A stretch of DNA of 64,000 bases from contig CM034546.1 in assembly GCA_020055645.1 (NCBI GenBank), positions 682,001-746,000 of the forward strand, read 5' to 3'. Positions within the stretch are counted from its first letter, which is position 1, and every line of letters begins with the position of its first letter. This stretch comes from Tomocerus qinae. Lineage: Eukaryota; Arthropoda; Collembola; Entomobryomorpha; Tomoceridae. The notes below the pieces were generated by a model. That model was not told the DNA's origin, made no database searches, and saw only the letters and a program-made list of their open reading frames with translations. This document shows, in pieces, positions 32,270 to 43,935 of the stretch. A program made the translations under genes and the position numbers.

Positions 32270-33049
32270 GTGTTAGGCGAGGTGGCCCCATGGAAACTGG
32301 CCCCCCGGACACCTGGCCCCATGGCAAGTGGCCCTATGGATAGCTGGCACCAAGTGGGAGGAGCTTCCGTGTATAGTCCGAGCTTGTCGATGAGCTCGTT
32401 AACTTCCATCAATCCCTTTCCCAATCAATGTACTGGCCCTCAGAAGGGCCATCACATACATACTACGACTCTCTCCAATGCTAAGTCCCCATGCTAAGTC
32501 CCATGTTAAATCCCCATGCTAAGTCCCATGTTAAATCCCCATGCTAAGTCCCATGTTAAATCCCCATGCTCGTAGCATGGGGATTTAACATGGGACTTAG
32601 CATGGGGATTTAACATGGGACTTAGCATGGGGATTTAACATGGGACTTAGCATGGGGATTTAACATGGGACTTAGCATGGGGATTTAACATGGGACTTAG
32701 CATGGGGATTTAACATGGGACTTAGCATGGGGATTTAACATGGGACTTAGCATGGGGATTTAACATGGGACTTAGCATGGGGATTTAACATGGGACTTAG
32801 CATGGGGATTTAACATGGGACTTAGCATGGGGACTTAGCATTGGAGAGAGTCGTAGTATGTATGTGATGGCCCTTCTGAGGGCCAGTACATTGATTGGGA
32901 AAGGGATTGATGGAAGTTAACGAGCTCATCGATAAGCTCGGACTATACACGGAAGCTCCTCCCACTTGGTGCCAGCTATCCATAGGGCCACTTGCCATGG
33001 GGCCAGGTGTCCGGGGGGCCAGTTTCCATGGGGCCACCTCGCCGGACAC
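32270..33049. repeat. Fold-back (palindromic) element with internal 25-bp tandem repeats
   Basis: Two arms, 32276-32570 and 32574-33043, are inverted copies round a 3-bp centre (32571-32573). Identity in the non-tandem part is nearly complete; one difference was seen (near 32390 versus 32935). The outer ends are GGCGAGGTGGCCCC and its complement. Matching weakens over the next six bases, so the limits could be 32270 and 33049. The inner part is a 25-bp unit containing GGGGATTTAACATGGGACTT, about ten copies on the right arm and three on the left, which explains the unequal arm lengths. No transposase and no clear target duplication are seen. Open frames across the arms are identical by-products of the inversion and are not genes. 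Confidence 0.88.
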
Positions 33050-36000
33050 GAGTTATTATAGCTATCAACAAAGCTTTTTTAATGGGAATGTCCCTGCGTG
33101 CTGTCCTGTTAGATTCCGAGATGCGATGACTTGAGACCGATTTACAGATGTCACGTGTCACATATATATACTGGCCAAAAGGCGGTTCAAAATCTAAAAT
33201 GTGAAGTTCCGGTGCCTTAATCGTAGAAAACCGTGTAAAGCTTTTTAACAGGGAAAGAGTCAGGTACTCTACTAAATAGACTATTGTTACAGTAAAATGA
33301 TAATATTTTTGGTATGTTATGGCGAGAGATTTATTCACGCCCAATGAAATAATGTTTATGAACTCTCTGGATGAGTTGATGTAACCTAATTGGTACCGAA
33401 TTGATGGTTGATGAAATAATGTTCTTTCCTTTTTTTCTGTATAAATATTTCACTGCAGTGCCATCAAGAAATTGAACTCTCTCTGTGTATTTACTGACTC
33501 CTAGAACAGTGCACTTCACTCAATATTTGCAATCTTGCTTACCTAGAGGCCAATTTGGTCACAGTTTATTGAGTTTATTTTGTATATTATTATAATACTT
33601 GTAGAGCTGACTCTCCACGCTCAATGTTTATTTCGTTTTAAACAATATTTCATCGTCAAAATATTTAAATTTAGATTTCTTAAGTCTAAAGTAACTTAAT
33701 ACTGACATTTCGTCCACCAGTAGCCCGGACGAAAATTTGCCAGCCAGCTGGCAGAAACGAAAATTTGGTTGCGAAAACCCAACCCTGAAGAAAATAAAAC
33801 CTATTGTGGGTTGTAATTAGCATATTTCGTCGTTAAACTAAACTGTGATGCTTATATATTTTGAAATTTAATAACAGTACGGCGTCCTAATTCTCTTTTG
33901 AGTTGTATATAGTGGCTTGCAATACCTTCTCATGGGTACAAACATACTGACATAAAAACATACGGAATTATTCAATGCGTATGCTTTAGTTTCCGTTTAT
34001 ACTGTAGTCATGATTTAATAACAATTGGCAAATAAATACATTTCTAGAGTTAAAAACTCTTTAATACTGGTGCTATTATATTACCAAAACGGCCGAGCTC
34101 AGCTAGGCGGCCGGCTAAGGCTTCAATCTTTAGACAGCAGTGTTATTAGATCAATTCCAACCCGGAGTTGCTCGGCAGACATTGGCATCTGGAAATAGCT
34201 TTTCTTCCCAAACGTGTAAATTAATTACCATAATCCATAGTGCAAAAGGTTTTCCTATTCGTATAAGTTACTTGAAGGAGCAAATCATTGACCTTAACAT
34301 TATAGCCGCTTCACGGCTATCCTTCTACGCTCCTTCTGTCTCTCTCTCTATCTGCTTTCCTATCAGTAACTTTATCTACAATTATCTACCTTATTGTACA
34401 TATAGGCGACCTAATGTGCGGAACGTAATTCACTTGATGCATAATCCTTTACCCACCTGGTACCTATATAAAAGAGAAGGTTAGCTTTCGCTGCATTGAT
34501 AGGAATGGGAGAGGAGTACGGATACACTCATGTGTGTACATATTGTATGAATTTCTCACCAAATTGGTAGGACTTTAGGCTCATATACTCAAGGAAGTAA
34601 GACCCACCCTTTTTATATTACCAAAACCGTGGTTTGGGAAACAATGTAATAATCTTCAGGGGCGTCATGGACAAGTATTTTTTATGCACGGTAAGTATTT
34701 ATATATAGAGCCCGTGGGAAAACTGACGGAGTAATCCTACATTGACGTATTTACGTGGAGTTGCTTTTATAGAGGCTGGAAATTTTGGTCAGGTTTTTAT
34801 TGTGTAACTTAAACTTTGACGTGAAACCAAATCATCTACTAATTACATATTACGAAACATGATTGCATACTTCTACCGTAAATTCTGTAACAAACGCCGC
34901 GGCAAGTTATAAGCGTATAGTATGTGATTCGCTTAATAATTAAAGACCCGACTGATTCTCTAGCCGAGGACGACGGGATGAGAAAATTTTCAGACAGTAA
35001 ATATAATAATAACCATTTATTACAAGATGATTTAAAATGGTAGCCTTTTTACAAGTTAAACTAATGAAACTGAAAAAATTATATTTTATTATATGTACAC
35101 GGTCCAAACGTCCAAACCTTCCCAAGGAGGTAGTTGCAATTACCATTGTACAGCATCAGGAAAACTATTATTTTAATTACTACAATATGGGGTGTTGTGG
35201 AATAAAAATACTTATAAGATTTACGAGATATGATTGAGATTGTTAATTAATGGAACAGATCAACATCATTATTATGTAGAGTCAATAATATACACATACA
35301 AGTTACCTTTAACACCTATTGTAGATTTTAGATCTCCAGTCTCCAGTGCAGTGGTATCTAATCTTTAGATTCATACCCATCGCACCATGTAGGGTAAGGG
35401 AGCCCCACCCAAAAATGGAGCCTTTTAGTCTTGTCACACTCCTTAAGGACATTTCTCTAATCTGGTGAACCAATTAATGATAATTGGGACTTTGCATAAG
35501 ACAGTAATGTGACTATTTAAAGTGGCGTACCAAAACGTAGTTTAGGTAGCGATATGAGCTGTATTTTTAATATACTGCTACCCTGTCTGTAATTCAGAAC
35601 ATGATTTTATTATACTTCCACCAAATTAACAGAAATTTTGACTGACTTTATTAGAGGTTTGAGTTTATTGGGTACCAGGCATTTACTAAAGAATTTACGG
35701 CAGTAGTCTTTAATGTTAAGCCATTTAATTTTGTTACGATCATCATTTACTCTAAATCCCCTACACTCTATTTTCACATACTGCAAGAACTGTAGTGTGT
35801 GAAAGGAATTAAATAATTAGTGCAAAATCCCCTTTGTTCTAGAAATATTATTATGTTTTGTGGATAAAAACTCATTCCAAATGTCTTTAAAAGATGACCA
35901 CTAATATGAATATAACTTCATTTGCACTCTCATTATTTTAGTGATGGGATATTTGTTGGCAGATAGTAGAATTTCTTTGTTCATTTAAGTCGCCTTTAAA

Positions 36001-36728
36001 TAAGGAGTCCATATCTTCAGTCTGCACATTTCTATATCATGTGGGGTAAGTTGAGGCTTAACTATAAAATTAACTATAAATGTTTAAAGCGTTAATAAAT
36101 ACACATGGAAATTAAAGTCCCCAATATCTACTACGATAATTTATCATTTTGTTTGGATTTAAAGGCGTTATTTTGATTTTTTATTATCCCGTCGACTTGA
36201 GGTTATTATAAACTCCTGACATTTGCCTTGAAATTAAAACTCATTTTAACTCGCAGCTTCAACTTAATCCCGAAAATGAGACACAATATACTTTGAAAAT
36301 CACTATCTAAAAAAGTGAGATGCGAGCGAATAAAAGTGCTTTACAATTTTAAGTAATGATTATATTCACAAAATTTTATATTTCCTTACTTTTTCAATTA
36401 ATTTTTAGTTAAAAGGTGCTGCTATGGCAAGTCTCGAGGCTCCGGAACTCCGGAAATTCTTATATTTAATTTGTTGCTCGATTTTTTTACACATCTTTTA
36501 ACATTTCCATTTAAAAATTTCAGGAGAAGAATTAATAAAATATCTTATTTTCACTCTGAAGGGAAATCAATCCGTTGCATGACTAGTTAATATTATTTCT
36601 GTTGATGAAATACAAGGGGACTACCCTTTCGAAACTCTTGGTTACACGGATACATAAAAATAAAAATGAACCTCATATATATAATTTTTGTTTTTTTACA
36701 AAGTCATTTAATGTTCGTTGCAAATTAG
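33050..36728. other. Intergenic, no gene seen
   Basis: About 3.7 kb without a supportable gene. A TATATAAAAG sequence near 34465 resembles a promoter but only a 21-codon frame follows. Pyrimidine-rich microsatellite DNA occurs near 34335. The short frames at 34140-34484 and 35037-35237 show no domain. Confidence 0.4.
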
Positions 36729-39700
36729 GAAAAAAGAAATCTGGTTGGATTACTGCGGCCGTTGACGAGGAAACGGCTCTACAGGCAATTGTGCTGGCAA
36801 AATCGCTATTGCAAGTCGTCACGGAAGCCGAAAGGATAATTTTGGTATCTGAGGATGTTCCGGATCATTTTTGGTGGGTTATTTCTGATCCTAATTTTAA
36901 TTTAAATCGCTTATTGCTCTAAAAACTGCCTTTCGAAACTGCCCTACAAAATTCCAATTGTCAATGATAATATTAAACCACCATACAATGTTGAACCATT
37001 TACTAAGAAGACACGCTGTGCAGAAGTTAGTTAAAGTAAGGCAGAGGTCGCACAAATACCTATCAATGTTATTAAGTTGGGCCTCAAAAGCGGGTCCTGA
37101 TATATTCCCTATGTATTTCAAGGAGCGAATTTTAAAATGTGCAAACTTCTACCTTACTTTAACCCAAAAATAAGGTATTTGACATAAAAACTACAAATAA
37201 AAACACTCATGATAGTCCGGAAGTAGGTAGATATTTTATTTTAAGACTTACAACTTTTACAACATCTCTGTATTTTGTGTGCAATTTATCATCCTAGTTA
37301 TGGGAATAATGTTTGTGTTATAATTACTATCTAGGTATCTATAATTCCAGTCTTGATGGAGTAATAAATTTACCTACTTATATATCATGCATACGTGAAT
37401 ATGTATAGTGGGGTAAGTACATGGGAGATTTGAAACACCGATCGCACCGTGAGAAAAACATTTCATAAAAACACCAGCTTACGCATGCCGGCAGTAACTA
37501 GATATCCTTGGTAGAAGATAACATTAGAGAAGGCGGGAGGAATTGTCGTTTGTTGCATTATATCTTCCTATATTCTGCCATTTTCTGCCGGTGAAACCAT
37601 TTTTTTTCTAAAATCTATTTTTTCCACCCAAATACTTTATATGTATACAGCGCAGTACCATAATAATGTAATACTTTTCCCACACAGTTCTAGGTAGATT
37701 TATTATAGGCTGGCAATTAATGAGCCTTTAAAAAACCATGCCTTTAACTTTATTAATTAATGTAAATTTAATGACTCGTCTTTACGAAACAAAGGAATAA
37801 AGTAATGAACCGGTACTGAGGAAAGATATCGGCCTTTACAAATAGAACTACTGAGTGTAGAAGTGAACAAGCCATGCCAAATAATAGACGAGTTGCAAAA
37901 AGGGTCGCCAAATGATCGCTGCTGGCGGACCACAGAAATCCTATGCAAAGACAGCCGACAGTGATAGTAATGAATGCAAAAATGCAATGTTGAAAGCAGT
38001 ACTCAGGTAGGTAAAGATTATAGATCGGTTTTTAGACAGAATAATAATGGTTTCTGGAATTATTAAAAATTATTAAATAATATCCCAAATAAATTAAAAA
38101 AGCTTCAAGTTCTATTTGTGTAGTGTAAAAGTGTTTAATGATTCCAGAAACCCTTATTATTATTATTCCTAAACCGATACCGATCTATAAAACTTTACCT
38201 GCAAGTACCGCATTCGACAATGTATTCATCACTGTGTAGGCTGTCTTTACATCGGATTTCTGTGGTTCGCCAACAGAGATTCATTTGGCGGCCCTTTTTG
38301 CAATTCGTCTATTGCTGCTTGTACCCAAGAGGAATGTACTATTACCAAGAAGTCAGAATTGAACCATGTTTACTAATCGTAAAAAATAACATAATAGTAA
38401 TAGTCAGTTAAATTTTGAAAACGGTGAAGATATTTTCTTTAAATTTTTTTACTCGAAACATTTTGCGTAATTTTTTGATTTAAAAAATGTTTACTAAAAC
38501 TTTAGATTTTTTAAAGCCATAAATTTAAAAAATTTTTACTAAAAGTTTAGAATTCTTTAAGCCATAAATTAAAAAAACTTTTACTAAAAGTTTAGGTTCT
38601 TTGAAGCCATAAATTTAAAACATGTTTACTAAAACTTTAGGTTTTTTTGAAACCACAAATTAAAAAAAAGCCTTCTAAATCTTTAAATGTCGAGATACAA
38701 AATCGACTCTCAGTTAGGGTTGAAAAACGTTTATATAAATAAAATTCCGACGTCTGATTATTGTCTACCATCTACCAATACATTTCTGCAATACTTATGA
38801 ATACATTTCATTCAGCCATACTACTACATTCAATAAAAATTGACTAATGGATAATTGTTTTATTGGTAAATGTTGATTCCTTTATACTTAAAGAGAATTC
38901 ATTTGTTTAAAGAAATGGTTTACGGAAAATGTCATTTTAAAGTACCATATTTCTGTAGTACACCACCTTTTAATTTAAAGGCTCATTCATTTAAACTACC
39001 GGTTAATTAAAAATAAGTCTTTATTATATACTGTACATTTACTTTGGTAGGATTGTTAAGCACCCTAGTGCATAGTGCCCTTAAATACGTCCTTGACTAT
39101 AATGCCAAAATGCAAAATACGCAAGCGCTTATTAGATGCATATTTGCATAGAACAACACTCTTGAATAATAAGAATGTTTCGAAATTATCAAATGTTGGT
39201 TCCCAAATCTTATGAAATTCAATAGCAGTATACCAGGGCAGGGGCGTAGTGAAATCAAACATCTACCGATGTAATAATTGCCAACTTCTAATTTTTTACA
39301 GTACCCTTCTGTCCAAGTTTTTCGACTCCGTCATTTCAATCGACTTGAGATTTAAAACATCCAAATTGCCGAAATTAGAATTCCTCATCACCCACGCCTG
39401 GAATGTGACCAGATATGCGAAATGTGTCGTTCTCTACCCCAATAAAATGGTACTTAGTTTCTATTTCATTATACTCATTCCATTTGCTGACTCTTTGGGG
39501 AACTCAGACTCAGTGGCCATGTATATACATGTCTAAGATATTTAAATTTCCCATATATTTTTACTGGGGAAAGTGGAATGGGGAATGATAAAAATGGAGA
39601 AAAAATAGATATCATTTTACTATATTATTAAGCCTTATTCTTGTGCTATAATCAATGAAACTTATTTGCTCTTAATTTAATCTAGGTGGTGAAAAACTGT

Positions 39701-40323
39701 GATGAATTATTTGACACTGAAGAAGTCTTTTCGGCAGCTAATATTGGGGAATCTGAAAAGCTGATTGATGTGTCGGTGATGGTAATTGAACCTGGATTTG
39801 GAGATTTCAGAATTATCAACAAGTTGGCTATGTTCGGTCAATTTAACTTTCGTAAGTCTACTACTTTGTGCCTACGTGTTTATTATTAAACTTACATTCA
39901 GAGAGTTATAGTTCCAAGGTGACAAAAAAGACCTTTTTTGCCTTTTTATAATAAAGGTAGGAGTAAGTTATTTTTGCCTTTTTACCTTTTTTGATGCAGC
40001 AGCGTGCGCTAGTTACTTTCACTTTACTTGTAAATAAAATAAAAAAGGTAAAAGACCTGCTTTTAAAAAAAAGTAGTACTTTATTTTTACTTTTTTGTAA
40101 AAACGGAGTACCTTTTTTGTCCACTGTTTAGTTGGATATCTTGCCTACAACCAGATAACCTCAAAGCATATTAACAAAATTAAAATGCATAATATTATTA
40201 TATGATATAATTTATCTGACTTTTAGTAACGGATCTTATGAACGAGCATTTTCTTCAGTTAAAAAAGGGTGAGCTGACAAAAATCTACAATTTTGATGTC
40301 AAAAGTCAGTCTGTGATGGAATC
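36729..40323 (+). CDS. Glycogenin-like (GT8) glycosyltransferase fragment, four exons, DxD lost
   Basis: Four exons fit together: 36729-36873, 39302-39449, 39686-39851 and 40227-40323, all GT-AG with matching phases. Their order and content follow the GT8 domain of glycogenin. SGWITAAVDEETALQAIVLA matches the N-terminal nucleotide-binding strand, FFDSVISIDL and THAWNVTRYAKCVVLYPNKM the region round the metal site, CDELFDTEEVFSAANIG the following helix, and MNEHFLQ...KIYNFD the segment before the second metal ligand. Glycogenin primes glycogen by self-glucosylation using UDP-glucose. Here the DxD of the FMDADTLVL block reads LYPN, and the DQG motif is replaced by LTD, so catalysis is doubtful. 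No start exon or last exon (the H..G..KPW block) was found. It is either a degrading copy or a gene with unrecognised end exons. Confidence 0.5.
37868..38323. repeat. Inverted-repeat element inside the long intron of the GT8-like gene
   Basis: Left arm about 37868-38060 and right arm about 38125-38323 are imperfect inverted copies. For example, GACGAGTTGCAAAAAGGG pairs with CCCTTTTTGCAATTCGTC, and ATAATGGTTTCTGGAATTATT pairs with AATGATTCCAGAAACCCTTAT. The matching protein-like stretch RLSLHRISVVRQQR appears on opposite strands in the two arms, which is only a result of the inversion. Likely an old non-autonomous transposon. Confidence 0.65.
38482..38665. repeat. 45-bp tandem repeat, about four copies
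   Basis: The word TTACTAAAA recurs at 38491, 38536, 38581 and 38626, exactly 45 bp apart, each followed by GTTTAG- or CTTTAG-type sequence and AGCCATAAATT. Purely AT-rich minisatellite inside the GT8-like intron. Confidence 0.7.
39915..40130. repeat. Possible fold-back MITE in the intron between GT8-like exons 3 and 4
   Basis: GGTGACAAAAAAGACCTTTT at the left and TACCTTTTTTGTCCACTG at the right are imperfect inverted copies. A poly-T/poly-A-rich middle repeats CCTTTTT words. The target duplication is not clear, so the limits are approximate. Confidence 0.4.
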
Positions 40324-40552
40324 GTAAGTTAATACTTCCATTATTTATTCCAATATTTGTCGATAAAAATTTTGTAAAGTTGGGGTGCTCCGAGTGGACC
40401 TCAGTTTATTTTTGCAAAATAACCTATTATTAGTTTTCAAGGTTGTCCCACCCCACCACTGTCTATAAGAAAAATTACAAACATATAAGCCATTATTGAA
40501 TTGGCAGTCTTTCAATTGGTCAGACAACAGAAATTTTGCCAGCCTTATTATA

Positions 40553-40580
40553 AAAATTCCAACAATATTGTTGGAATTTT
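40553..40580. repeat. 28-bp perfect palindrome
   Basis: AAAATTCC, a 12-bp palindromic core AACAATATTGTT, then GGAATTTT. It can form a hairpin with essentially no loop. Confidence 0.7.
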
Positions 40581-41190
40581 AGGGAAAAGGACCTTGAAAT
40601 CAAAGTTAATTGCGCGATTATGTGTAAATTGTAGACTATTTTTGTCAAAATAGGCTTAAACTTACCCCGCTTCGCCCTATTATATGATTTTTTCTATTTT
40701 CGGCAAAAAAAGAGTTTTAAATTAACGGGCTTCGGGCAAATATTTTTAACACGTATTATTTCATATAGTTTATTGGCATTGTCCTCTTCGATATCGACTT
40801 CTAAATACAATACTGTATAGGGTGCCGTTTTCGCTTCCCCAAATTATGGTCAGCCTAGAATGAAGGATAAAACATGTGACTGTGAACCACTATGCAATGG
40901 GTATATCGTATATCGCTTTCTGCAAATATAATATCAAGAAAGTGAAAACTGTATGACAGGAGATAATTTATTATCGAAAGAGAAAACAAAATAATATTAT
41001 GACCATCGTACTATACTCCTCTTGTAATGTCCTTTTTCAAATCATCCGCTGGCCAAGAAGGCATTTACCTGACCGCTGGGGTAAACCATTTACCCGCGAT
41101 TTAGTGGGGGCGGAGCGTCCCCCACCTAAATCAGAGAAAAAGAGAGGGTTTTTTCCAAAAATGGCCAAAAATTGCAAAAGATTTATTTAC

Positions 41191-41255
41191 GCGAATATGT
41201 CTTGCTTTTAACAGTATTTTTGGTTGCGCCCCCCTTAACCAAATTTCTGGATACG
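41191..41255. mobile_element. Right-end fragment of the MITE family found at 54737-54920
   Basis: Shares CGCGAATATG, a CCCCCCTT tract and CTGGATACGTG with the intact 184-bp copy downstream of the PKS gene. The left half is unrelated or too diverged to align. Confidence 0.5.
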
Positions 41256-41574
41256 TGTCTGCAATCTGCATGTGGAAAAGGAGCTAAGAGATTTTTGTAT
41301 TTTTAATATCTGAGTCAAGGAAGATAGATATAGGTAATAGGTTAATCTGGAAGAATAATAGTGTGGATGGGACGAGGACAGTAGCGGAGCTGCAGCAGCA
41401 ACATTTCCAAATACAATTAAAACCTGACAGTTGACAAGAGAACTAATTGGCGCCTCCTACTATATAATAGTAAAGTTACCCGTCCTACGGACGGGGTAGT
41501 AACAGAACGGTGGCATTCCTTAAAAAAGTTCTCAATTTTTAAGTTTAAAATTTGTAAATGTTATTCTGATCAAT

Positions 41575-41912
41575 GTGTAGAGTAGAATATGGAGTAAAAT
41601 ATAGAGTACGTGTGGAGTAGAATATGGAATATGTATGGAGTATAATATGGAATAAGTATGGAGTAGAATATTGAATAAGTTTGGAGTAGAATATTGAATA
41701 AGTATGGAGTAGAATATTGTATAAGTATGGAGTAGAATATGGAGTACGTGTGGAGTAGAATATGGAGTAAGTATGGAGTAGAATATGGAGTAGAATATGG
41801 AGTACGTGTGTAGTAGAATACGGAGTACATGTGGAGTAGAATATGGAGTAAGTGTGAAGTAGTATATGGAGTAAGTGTGGAGTAGTATATGGAGTAGGTG
41901 TGGAGTAAGTGT
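41575..41912. repeat. 23-bp minisatellite, about 15 imperfect copies
   Basis: Units of the form GAGTAGAATATTGAATAAGT plus ATG vary at a few positions (TTG/TGG, AAGT/ACGT) along about 340 bp. Its minus strand is open in two frames with a Tyr/Ser/Thr-rich repeat, which is a by-product of the unit. Confidence 0.75.
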
Positions 41913-41924
41913 AAGTCCAATTGC

Positions 41925-42085
41925 CCATCAAACATCTACCTGCCGTCCACTTGCCCAACAAACATCTAATCATATCATCTCAAATTCTACCTGCCGTGAA
42001 ATTACCCTTTAAAATTCTACCTGCTGTGAAATTACCCGTCAAAATTCCACCTTCCCTAAAATTACCCGTCAAAATTAAACCTGCC
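41925..42085. repeat. Roughly 30-bp tandem repeat, about five copies
   Basis: Units containing CTACCTGCCGT followed by GAAATTACCC and TCAAAATT recur across 160 bp, immediately after the 23-bp array but unrelated in sequence. Confidence 0.6.
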
Positions 42086-42963
42086 GTCGATGAGAGTTGG
42101 TACACGTGTAGTGTGGTCTCGGCTTTCGAATAATTCGTCTCCCAGCTACATGAAATTAATTATTTTATAGTATACCCATTGGTAGATCTAGTTTGATGCT
42201 TTCTTTTACAGTAGTTGCCTAATTGATTGCCTTCTTTTACAGCCTATCTAATTAAATGAGATATTTCATCTTACATTACATAACTTGTTTGGCAATCGAT
42301 TAAAATTTCCCCTACTGGCATTTTTGTAATTATTTAAATGTTTTTATACTACTACTAGGCGGTCACAGGGCCCAGGCCCTATTAGAAATAGGTTACTTAC
42401 TTCAACCAACTTTTGTTTTTAAATTGAAATGTGGGCATTGGCAAATTATTCCGGTCGCCCACCATGATCACTTGGCTAAGGATCTACGGTACTCTGAACC
42501 ACCATTATACAAACTGCCATTAATTGACAATGGCCATTTTTGAGGTCAACTTTGCCTTAATTGACAATAAGCGATCAATTAGAAAATTGAATGTTATTGA
42601 TTGGAATTTATGTTCCATAAGAGAGTTTGAGGTTTTATATGGGACTTTTTTTCGAATTGACCTTATTATTCCTGAGTACCATTACTGTCTCAATGGTCTG
42701 TTATACTGGGACCAAGATTCAAGTAGTCATGGGTATTCAGCCTTTGGAGTTAATTAATTACAAGACCAATAATACGAAAATGAGTGAGGGGAAGCAGTTT
42801 ATTTGTCTCCGTCGGATAAAAGAGAATAACACTTGACAGTATGCATAGTGGTGAGTCAGGTAACTTCTTGTAGTCTATTCATATTATTTCATAATAAGTG
42901 AATCAAAAGTCGGAGTCTAATTTTTTTAAATCATCTTATCTACAACGTGCTTTAATTTAAGAT

Positions 42964-43096
42964 CCCTCCTCTTCTCTTCAGAATAAATTGGCAAAAAATT
43001 GTATACTCTACAGTCGTTCATAGTGATAATCAATCACTAATAACTATACAGAAGAATGTTGTAGTTTTCCAATTTATTCTGAAAAGAACAGGAGGG
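42964..43096. mobile_element. Fold-back MITE, about 133 bp
   Basis: CCCTCCTCTTCTCTTCAGAA at the left pairs with TTCTGAAAAGAACAGGAGGG at the right, with AATTGG/CCAATT continuing inward. No coding capacity; target duplication unclear. Confidence 0.6.
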
Positions 43097-43154
43097 GAAA
43101 TGAAAAATAAGAGATGAGTAGAATCCCTATACTAACCACACAACAAAGTACTGA

Positions 43155-43305
43155 TCAGCAGGAAAAAATTTCGGGAGGGGGGGGGGCACCGAGAGCGCAA
43201 AAATTTATGCGATTTTTTACCATTTTGATATTCAATATTTCTTTATTTTTCTCGATTTCGGGGGGAGAGCAGCCCTCAGTGCCCCCCCTGTCTGCGGCCT
43301 TGCTG
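43155..43305. mobile_element. Degraded hAT-type MITE related to the one at 9171
   Basis: GGAAAAAATTTCGGGAGG and GGGGCACCGAGA resemble the left half of the 9171-9305 MITE, and GCCCCCCCTGTCTGCGGCC resembles its right end. The left terminus is eroded and no 8-bp duplication can be seen. Confidence 0.5.
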
Positions 43306-43863
43306 ACCATTTTTAGATTGCATGATCTATTATGAAATTATTGATCGCAAAGTGCGAAGTTTTGATATATACACTATGGCTTGAATTCTTCTGGTTCGGA
43401 CGTGTAGGGATTTGACCAATTTAGTGCGCTGTTGTGCTTGGTTTTTGGTGCTTAGCTGTGTTTTAGAATTGGGGAAAATTATTACACAGAGAAGTACAAA
43501 CATACAAACGGAATTGTCACGTGACTAACTTTTGCCGTTTATCTAATAGTAAAGTAATGATTGAATGAAGAAGTTTCAACTGCCACGACGCACAACAGTG
43601 ACTTTCATTATCGCGCAAGCGTGTATGCATTAAACCAAGTACAGTGGCCGAGTAATAACATTCATAACTTAGACCATTTTGTTTTGAAACTGCGAACACA
43701 CAACATACAAACATCCGTACATACAAGAATTCCGATTATGTTTATATTAGTAGTGATATTTACTATAAATATTTTTTACCTTATATAGTTGGTTTTTTGC
43801 AAATTAAAATACCACGTATTCTGACATGAGTTTGTTAAGTATAAATATGTTCAATGAAATGCA

Positions 43864-43935
43864 AGATGCATATAGGATGATTAAGATGCATATATGATGA
43901 TTGAGATGCATTTATGATGATTAAGATGCATTTAA
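43864..43935. repeat. 20-bp tandem repeat, three to four copies
   Basis: Unit AGATGCATATATGATGATTG, repeated with single-base changes. Confidence 0.65.

Noticed and set aside
32267-33134. Open frames of 75-122 codons on both strands of the palindrome
   Set aside because: They are the same sequence read from the two inverted arms (VAPWKLAPRTPGPMASGP and its mirror) and have no coding signature.
34460-34570. TATATAAAAG followed by ATGGGAGAGG as a possible gene start
   Set aside because: The frame closes after 21 codons and no splice donor is convincing.
41545-41973. 142- and 121-codon minus-strand frames rich in Tyr, Ser, Thr and Leu
   Set aside because: They arise from the 23-bp minisatellite; period and composition follow the DNA repeat.
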